A stretch of DNA of 25,362 bases from JAWLGW01 sp964569055. Its GTDB lineage: Bacteria; Planctomycetota; J058. How positions within the stretch are numbered: the stretch's first letter is position 1; every line of letters starts with the position of its first letter. The notes beneath the pieces are model-generated. The model searched no databases. It had not been told where the DNA came from and saw only the letters and a program-made list of their open reading frames with translations. A program made the position numbers and the translations under genes. The stretch is from assembly GCA_964569055.1 (NCBI GenBank), contig CAZMSZ010000068.1, positions 1-25,362 on the forward strand, given 5' to 3'. Below, piece by piece: positions 20,669-25,362 of the stretch.

Positions 20669-23600
20669 GTGAGCAGCCCCGCTCGAACCCCAGAAGTCGG
20701 AGCCGACCTCGACCCGCCTCCGCCGGCCCGGCCGGCCGCGACGCCGGCGCAGGTCCAGGCGATCACGGCCCGGGGCAGCGACGTGTGCGTGTGCGCCGGC
20801 GCCGGCTCGGGCAAGACGTACGTGCTGACCGAGCGGTTCCGCGGGCTGGTGCGCGACGGGGTGGTGCCCGAGCGGATCCTCACGATCACGTTCACCGACA
20901 AGGCCGCCCGCGAGATGACCGAGCGGATCGGCGAGGCGCTCGAGGGCGACGGGGTCTTGGACGCGCGGCGAGTCGTGGAGGGCGCCTGGATCTCCACGAT
21001 CCACGGGTTCTGCGCGCGCCTCCTGCGCGAGCGCGCCCTCGAGGCCGGGGTCGACCCCGCGTTCGGCGTCCTGACCGAGGTCCCGGCCGCGCGCGCGCGG
21101 CGGGCGGCGTTCCTGCAGGCGCAGCGCGAGCTGCGGGCGGCCCACCCCGGCCTGTACGACGCGCTGGTGGATCGGGTGCGCTGGGGGAAGGACCGCGGCG
21201 GCGCGGCCTCGATCCGCCAGCGGGTGCTCGCCCTGTACGACGAGGTCCGCGCGGCCGGCGGGGAGCTGCGCGAGCTCCCGCCGGGGGCGCGGGTCGACGC
21301 GGAGGCGCTCGCCGAGCGCGAGGTGCGCCTGGCGCTGGAGGCTCTGGCCGAGGCGGTGAGCTGGCTCCTGGGCGAGCTGCGGCAGGTCGAGCGCCCGAGC
21401 GCGTTCCTGGCGCGGCGCGGGGCGGCGGTGGCCGAGCTGTCGGCGCGGATCGCGGCGGCGCCGCTCGACCGCTTCCGCCTCGAGGTCTACCGCGACCTGG
21501 CCGCCCTGGCCGAGGCGGCGAGCTGCAAGGGCAAGCTGGCCGAGCCGTTCGCCGCGGTGCGGGCCGCCGCGCAGCGGGCGGCGGGCGCCTACGCCGAGGG
21601 GCCGGCGCGCGCGCTCGGGCGCGGGCTCGAGGACCTGCTCGCCCGCTTCGACCGCGCCTTCCGCGCGATCAAGGAGGCGCAGGCGGTCTTGGACTTCAAC
21701 GACCTCGAGGAGCGCACCCGGCGCCTGCTCGAGGGGCGCCCCGACGTGCGCGACGAGGTGCGCTCGCGCTTCGAGGCGGTCCTGATCGACGAGTTCCAGG
21801 ACACCTCGCGCCTGCAGCAGCGGCTGGTCGAGCTGATCCGCCGCCCGGCCGCGCTGTTCGTGGTCGGCGACGTCAAGCAGAGCATCTACGGCTTCCGCCA
21901 CGCCGACGTGCGCGGGCTGCTCGACCTCGAGGCCGAGGTCACGGCCGCGGGCGGCGCCTCGATCTCGCTCGACGTCTCGTTCCGCACGCGCCCCGAGCTG
22001 CTCGCCTACGCCAGCGAGGTGTTCGAGCGCGTGTTCGGCGAGTCGCGCGGGCGCCCGGGCGCGGTGCCGCACCAGCCGCTGCGCGCCGGGGTCGCCTACC
22101 CGCCCGCCGCCGCGCCCTGCGTGGAGCTGGTGGTGGGGCGCGGCGAGTCGCTGGCGCGGGCGCGCGCCGAGGAGGCGCGCGCGGTGGCGGCGCGCCTCGC
22201 CACCCTGATCGAGGAGGAGCGCGTGCGCGGCACCAACCCGCTGCGCGCCGACTCCTTCGGCCGGCCGCTCCGCTACCGCGACTGCGCGATCCTGCTGCCG
22301 GCCACCACCGCGCTGGGGACCTACGAGCGGGCGCTGCGCGAGCGCGGGATCCCGTATCGCGTCTCGTCGGGCCGTGGCTTCTATCACGCCCGCGAGGTGG
22401 TCGACGCCGTCAACCTGCTCGCGGTGACCGACGCGGCCGACGACGACCTGGCGCTGCTGGCGTTCCTGCGCTCGCCCGCGGCCGGCCTCAGCGACGACGC
22501 GTTCGCGGCGCTGGCCGAGCGGCGCGCGCGGCTCGGGCGGGGCGCCTCGCTGCTGGCCGCGCTGCGCGAGGCCACCCTGGCGGCGGAGGCGGGCGAGGGC
22601 GGCCTCGGGCCGCGCGACGCCGGGCGGGCGCGCGCCGCGCTCGACCTCCTCGACGAGCTGCGCGCCCTGCGCGGGCGGCTGCGGGCGCGCGACCTCCTGG
22701 CGCGCGCGCTCGAGCGCAGCGGGCTCCTCGACGGCAGCCTGCTGCGCGGCGGCGACGTGCGCGGGTTCGCCAACCTGCACAAGCTGCTGGCGCTGGTCGA
22801 GGAGCTGGAGCGCGACGGGGTCACGGGGCCGGGCGCCGTGGCGGAGGTGTTCGAGGACCTGCGCGCGAGCGACGCGCGCGAGTCGGAGGCGAACGTCTCG
22901 GCGGACGACGAGGACGCGGTCAGCCTGCTCACCGTCCACGCCTCGAAGGGGCTGGAGTGGCCGCTGGTGGTGGTGGCCGACCTCGGGCGGCGCCGCCCGC
23001 CGTTCACCGACCCGGTGCAGTGGTCGCCCGAGACGGGGGTCACGCTCGACCTGCGCGACCCCGACGGCGGCGGCGCGATCACGCCCGCGGGGCTGGCCGC
23101 GCTGTCGGAGCGCAAGCGCGAGCTGCAGCGCGAGGAGTCGAAGCGGCTGCTCTACGTGGCCATGACGCGCGCGCGCGACCACCTGATCCTCGCGGGCGCG
23201 CAGGGGACGCAGGCGCGCACCAGCGGCGACTGGCTGACCTGGGCGCGCGCGCCGCTCGACCCGACGCAGCCGGCGCTGGGCCTCGAGCGCGACGACCCGG
23301 CGGGCGGCGTGGCGCGCGTGGTGGGCACCCGGGGCGGCGTGCTGGTGCGCAGCCTGGAGATCAGCGAGGAGCTGGCGGGCACCCCGATCGTGGGGCGCCG
23401 CGGCCCGGCCGCCGGCGCCGAGCCGGTGCTCGACGCGCCGCAGTGCGAGGCGCTGGCGCGGGGCGCCGACCCGGGGCTCCCGCCGGTGGAGCCCGCCCTC
23501 GTCGCGCAGGCCGAGGCGCTCCTGGCGCGGATCCGCGCGCCCGAGCTGCCCGACCTCGACCACGGCGCCTCGGTGTACTCGGTCAGCGAGGTGCTCGCCT

Positions 23601-24442
23601 GGCACGCCTGCCCCCGGCAGGCGCTGTATCGATACGTGATCGGCGACGAGGCGAGCGGGCGAGGGTGGGACGATCCCGGCGAGCTGGGGGGCGAGAGCGC
23701 GCTGTGGGGGGGCGTCCCGCCCGAGGTGCGCGGCACCCTGGTCCACGAGGCGCTCGCCAAGGCCGTGGCGCGCGGCGGCCGCCTCCCTTCACCGACGGCC
23801 CTCACGGCGCGGCTGACCCAGCTGGCCGCGCCGCGCGACCTGGCGGCCGACGCCGCCTCGCGGGTGGTGGCGCACGCTCGCCGGCTGACCCGCGACTTCC
23901 TGGAGAGCCCCCTGGGCGTCGCGGCGCTCGAGGGTGGAGCCGCGCGGGTCGAGGAGCCGTTCCTGGTCGCGCTCGACGTGCCCGCCGAGGGCGATGACCC
24001 GGGCGATGGGCGCGAGCGCGAGCCGTTCCTCCTGCGCGGCGCGATCGACCTCGTGTTCCCGCGCGCCGGCGGGGTGGTGCTGGTCGACTACAAGACGACG
24101 GACATCACCGCGCTCGAGGTCCCGCTGCACCTCGCCGGCCCCGAGCTGCAGCTCCAGCTCTACGCCCTCGGGCTGCGGGCGCTCGGGGTCCCGGTGGTCG
24201 CGGCCCGGGTGGTGCACCTCGTCCCCGGGGTCGCCTCGCCGATCGACGTGGGCCCGGCCGCCCTCGACGCGGCGCGCCGGCTGCTCGGCGAGTTCACCGC
24301 CGCCCGCCGGGCGCTCGACCTGCCCGCCCGACCCGGGTCGGTCTGCCGATCCTGCCCGTGGCGAGCCAGTTGTGGCGCGGCGGAGCGGCCCGCGCGCCGC
24401 CCGATGCGAGGCGGCGCCGGTCGGGCGCTGCCGACGTTCTGA
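20669..24442 (+). CDS. AddA-type UvrD-family helicase with C-terminal PD-(D/E)XK, Fe-S-type nuclease
   Basis: About 1257 residues, the size of AddA. Superfamily 1A helicase motifs appear in order: CAGAGSGKT (Walker A, about 43-50), FTDKAAREM, STIHGFCARLL, LIDEFQDTS (about 372), GDVKQSIYGFR (about 400), FRTRPELL, TVHASKGLEWP (about 755) and LLYVAMTRARD (about 827). The C-terminal nuclease has RGTLVHEAL (His about 1026), RGAIDLVF (Asp about 1127), VDYKTT (Asp 1140, Lys 1142) and LQLQLY. Cys about 981 (HACPRQALYRY) plus C1226, C1229 and C1235 (CRSCPWRASC) match the four-cysteine Fe-S pattern of AddB and Cas4-type nucleases. It should unwind and resect broken DNA ends for recombination. No addB lies in the window. 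GTG 20669 is preferred over TTG 20663; neither has a ribosome site. The gene is followed by a terminator. Confidence 0.92.
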   Translation: MSSPARTPEVGADLDPPPPARPAATPAQVQAITARGSDVCVCAGAGSGKTYVLTERFRGLVRDGVVPERILTITFTDKAAREMTERIGEALEGDGVLDARRVVEGAWISTIHGFCARLLRERALEAGVDPAFGVLTEVPAARARRAAFLQAQRELRAAHPGLYDALVDRVRWGKDRGGAASIRQRVLALYDEVRAAGGELRELPPGARVDAEALAEREVRLALEALAEAVSWLLGELRQVERPSAFLARRGAAVAELSARIAAAPLDRFRLEVYRDLAALAEAASCKGKLAEPFAAVRAAAQRAAGAYAEGPARALGRGLEDLLARFDRAFRAIKEAQAVLDFNDLEERTRRLLEGRPDVRDEVRSRFEAVLIDEFQDTSRLQQRLVELIRRPAALFVVGDVKQSIYGFRHADVRGLLDLEAEVTAAGGASISLDVSFRTRPELLAYASEVFERVFGESRGRPGAVPHQPLRAGVAYPPAAAPCVELVVGRGESLARARAEEARAVAARLATLIEEERVRGTNPLRADSFGRPLRYRDCAILLPATTALGTYERALRERGIPYRVSSGRGFYHAREVVDAVNLLAVTDAADDDLALLAFLRSPAAGLSDDAFAALAERRARLGRGASLLAALREATLAAEAGEGGLGPRDAGRARAALDLLDELRALRGRLRARDLLARALERSGLLDGSLLRGGDVRGFANLHKLLALVEELERDGVTGPGAVAEVFEDLRASDARESEANVSADDEDAVSLLTVHASKGLEWPLVVVADLGRRRPPFTDPVQWSPETGVTLDLRDPDGGGAITPAGLAALSERKRELQREESKRLLYVAMTRARDHLILAGAQGTQARTSGDWLTWARAPLDPTQPALGLERDDPAGGVARVVGTRGGVLVRSLEISEELAGTPIVGRRGPAAGAEPVLDAPQCEALARGADPGLPPVEPALVAQAEALLARIRAPELPDLDHGASVYSVSEVLAWHACPRQALYRYVIGDEASGRGWDDPGELGGESALWGGVPPEVRGTLVHEALAKAVARGGRLPSPTALTARLTQLAAPRDLAADAASRVVAHARRLTRDFLESPLGVAALEGGAARVEEPFLVALDVPAEGDDPGDGREREPFLLRGAIDLVFPRAGGVVLVDYKTTDITALEVPLHLAGPELQLQLYALGLRALGVPVVAARVVHLVPGVASPIDVGPAALDAARRLLGEFTAARRALDLPARPGSVCRSCPWRASCGAAERPARRPMRGGAGRALPTF

Positions 24443-24541
24443 GCGCAACCACCGCTTCGCCTTCGAGTTGCGCGGCGAGGGGCCCCGAGCGATGACGCTT
24501 GCACGCCGCGAGCCCGGCGGTAACCTGGGCCCCCTTCACCA

Positions 24542-24564
24542 CCAGCGGAGGCGTGCTCCGCTGG
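24542..24564 (+). terminator. Hairpin terminator after the helicase-nuclease gene
   Basis: A perfect 9-bp stem, CCAGCGGAG / CTCCGCTGG, with loop GCGTG, followed by CCGTCTTTA. It lies 99 bases after the stop and just before the tRNA promoter, as expected for a boundary between units. No gene is seen in 24443-24647. Confidence 0.65.
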
Positions 24565-24576
24565 CCGTCTTTATGC

Positions 24577-24604
24577 TTGCGGAGCCGAGGCCCTCTGGTA
24601 TAAG
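24577..24604 (+). promoter_or_regulatory. Strong promoter for the tRNA-tuf operon with GC-rich discriminator
   Basis: TTGCGG (24577-24582), a 16-base spacer and TATAAG (24599-24604), the best -10 match in the window, followed by GGGGGGCC. A GC-rich discriminator is typical of tRNA/rRNA promoters under stringent control. The first tRNA begins 43 bases downstream. Confidence 0.65.
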
Positions 24605-24647
24605 GGGGGCCTTCATGGGCGCCCCCAGGGGTCTCCACGAAGATCAA

Positions 24648-24723
24648 GCTAGCGTAGCTCAATTGGTAGAGCATCCGCCTTGTAAGCGGAGGGTTGCGGG
24701 TTCGGATCCCGCCGCTAGCTCCA
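24648..24723 (+). tRNA. tRNA-Thr (anticodon TGT)
   Basis: The acceptor stem GCTAGCG pairs with CGCTAGC, followed by T and an encoded CCA. The anticodon stem TCCGC/GCGGA closes loop CTTGTAA, with anticodon TGT reading ACA. The T arm has GCGGG TTCGGAT CCCGC. It is the first gene of the tRNA cluster and the only one here with CCA encoded. Confidence 0.96.
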
Positions 24724-24732
24724 CACCAGATC

Positions 24733-24814
<82 letters not shown>

Positions 24815-24855
24815 AACCAGAGATCAACGAATTTGCCGAGATTTCGAGGGACAAC

Positions 24856-24927
24856 GCGGGCGTAACTCAGTGGTAGAGTGTCGGCCTTCCAAGCCGTTCG
24901 TCGTGGGTTCGAGTCCCATCGCCCGCT
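24856..24927 (+). tRNA. tRNA-Gly (anticodon TCC)
   Basis: The acceptor stem GCGGGCG pairs with CGCCCGC, discriminator T. Loop CTTCCAA gives anticodon TCC, reading GGA. The anticodon stem has four clear pairs, with the outer position T-T. The T arm is GTGGG TTCGAGT CCCAT. CCA is not encoded. Confidence 0.95.
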
Positions 24928-24937
24928 GTCAACACGC

Positions 24938-25010
24938 GCTGCTGTAGCTCAGTAGGTAGAGCACGTCCTTGGTAAGGACGAGGTCATGGGTCCGAGTCCC
25001 ATCAGCAGCT
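24938..25010 (+). tRNA. tRNA-Thr (anticodon GGT)
   Basis: The acceptor stem GCTGCTG pairs with CAGCAGC, discriminator T. Stem CGTCC/GGACG closes loop TTGGTAA, with anticodon GGT reading ACC. The T arm is ATGGG TCCGAGT CCCAT. CCA is not encoded. It lies 59 bases before tuf. Confidence 0.95.
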
Positions 25011-25069
25011 TCGTCCAAACCGACAAGTAAACACCCTTCAGGGCCCTCCAGGGGCATGACGAGGATTCA

Positions 25070-25362
25070 ATGGCCAAGGAGAAGTTCGCGCGGACCAAGC
25101 CGCACGTCAACATCGGGACGATCGGTCACATCTCCCACGGCAAGACCACGCTGACCTCGGCCATCACCAATACGCTGGCGAAGGCGTCGGGCGGCTCGGC
25201 GATGACCTACGAGCAGATCGCCAAGGGTGGGACCCGCCGCTCCGACTCGAAGATCATCACGATCGCCGTGTCGCACGTGGAGTACGAGACCGAGAACCGG
25301 CACTACGCCCACGTCGACTGCCCCGGCCACGCCGACTACATCAAGAACATGATCACCGGCGC
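25070..25362 (+). CDS. tuf: Elongation factor Tu, 5' part, with unusual P-loop and switch I
   Basis: The first 97 codons of EF-Tu, which delivers aminoacyl-tRNA to the ribosome using GTP; the gene leaves the window. GAGG lies five bases before the ATG. MAKEKFARTKPHVNIGTIGH, then GKTTLTSAI, SHVEYETENRHYAH and DCPGHADYIKNMITG identify it. Two departures stand out. The P-loop reads GHISHGKT where GHVDHGKT is almost universal (Ser22 for Asp, codon TCC). The switch I stretch reads IAKGGTRRSDSKIITIAV where most EF-Tu have a NAPEEKARGITINT-like sequence; the ITI threonine is kept. From memory the IAKGGT...ITIAV form is found in Planctomycetota. The gene follows four tRNA genes, the same tRNA-Thr, tRNA-Tyr, tRNA-Gly, tRNA-Thr, tuf order as E. 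coli tufB. Confidence 0.97.
   Translation, partial: MAKEKFARTKPHVNIGTIGHISHGKTTLTSAITNTLAKASGGSAMTYEQIAKGGTRRSDSKIITIAVSHVEYETENRHYAHVDCPGHADYIKNMITG

Noticed and set aside
20480..23746. Long minus-strand open frame opposite the helicase-nuclease gene
   Set aside because: Same GC-driven shadow; the plus-strand frame carries all helicase motifs in order.

Overview
The window is about 25 kb of very GC-rich, gene-dense bacterial chromosome. lpxA and a lipoprotein signal point to a diderm. The EF-Tu start has an unusual switch I region (IAKGGT, then ITIAVSHVEYET) that I associate from memory with Planctomycetota. The many Ser/Thr kinase, FHA and PP2C genes and the long charged tail on IF3 would also fit Myxococcota. 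I lean to Planctomycetota without certainty. A 100-N gap flanked by an identical 55-base sequence shows that this is a draft assembly.

Layout. (1) 1-10.3 kb, all on the minus strand: the 5' part of a GAF-GspE/PilB ATPase; a 700-base spacer of tandem repeats; a 1224-residue protein joining HEAT-like repeats, a ClpB-like double AAA+ module and a complete but GGQ-less RF2-like release factor; a Ser/Thr kinase; lpxA; and an FHA/zinc-ribbon/pseudokinase. (2) 10.4-14.05 kb, plus strand: a small lipoprotein, then a translation operon in which a degenerate threonyl-tRNA synthetase-like protein sits where thrS normally lies, followed by infC (apparent AUU start behind a perfect Shine-Dalgarno), rpmI, rplT and a FabZ-like gene. 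(3) 14.05-15.7 kb, minus: a peroxiredoxin-like protein and a PP2C phosphatase, separated from fabZ by a long hexamer-repeat hairpin. (4) 15.9-17.0 kb, plus: an M19 dipeptidase-family protein with altered metal ligands. (5) 17.0-20.4 kb, minus: a tightly overlapping operon (RING-like protein, Nudix, GDPD, coiled-coil membrane protein, second RING-like membrane protein) plus a duplicated RING-like paralogue upstream. (6) 20.7-24.4 kb, plus: an AddA-type helicase-nuclease with a predicted Fe-S nuclease domain. (7) 24.5-25.4 kb, plus: a terminator, a strong promoter, tRNA-Thr, tRNA-Tyr, tRNA-Gly, tRNA-Thr and the start of tuf, the classical tRNA-tuf order.

Two themes recur. Several genes without a Shine-Dalgarno have a TANNNT box exactly 7-8 bases before the start codon, suggesting leaderless mRNAs. 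Several intergenic spaces carry hexamer repeats, two of them arranged as long inverted repeats. The most striking products are the Clp/release-factor fusion and the ThrRS-like pseudoenzyme beside infC. Both sit at the translation interface and both have lost catalytic motifs. Most alternative-frame ORFs in this DNA are GC-driven shadows and are not listed.
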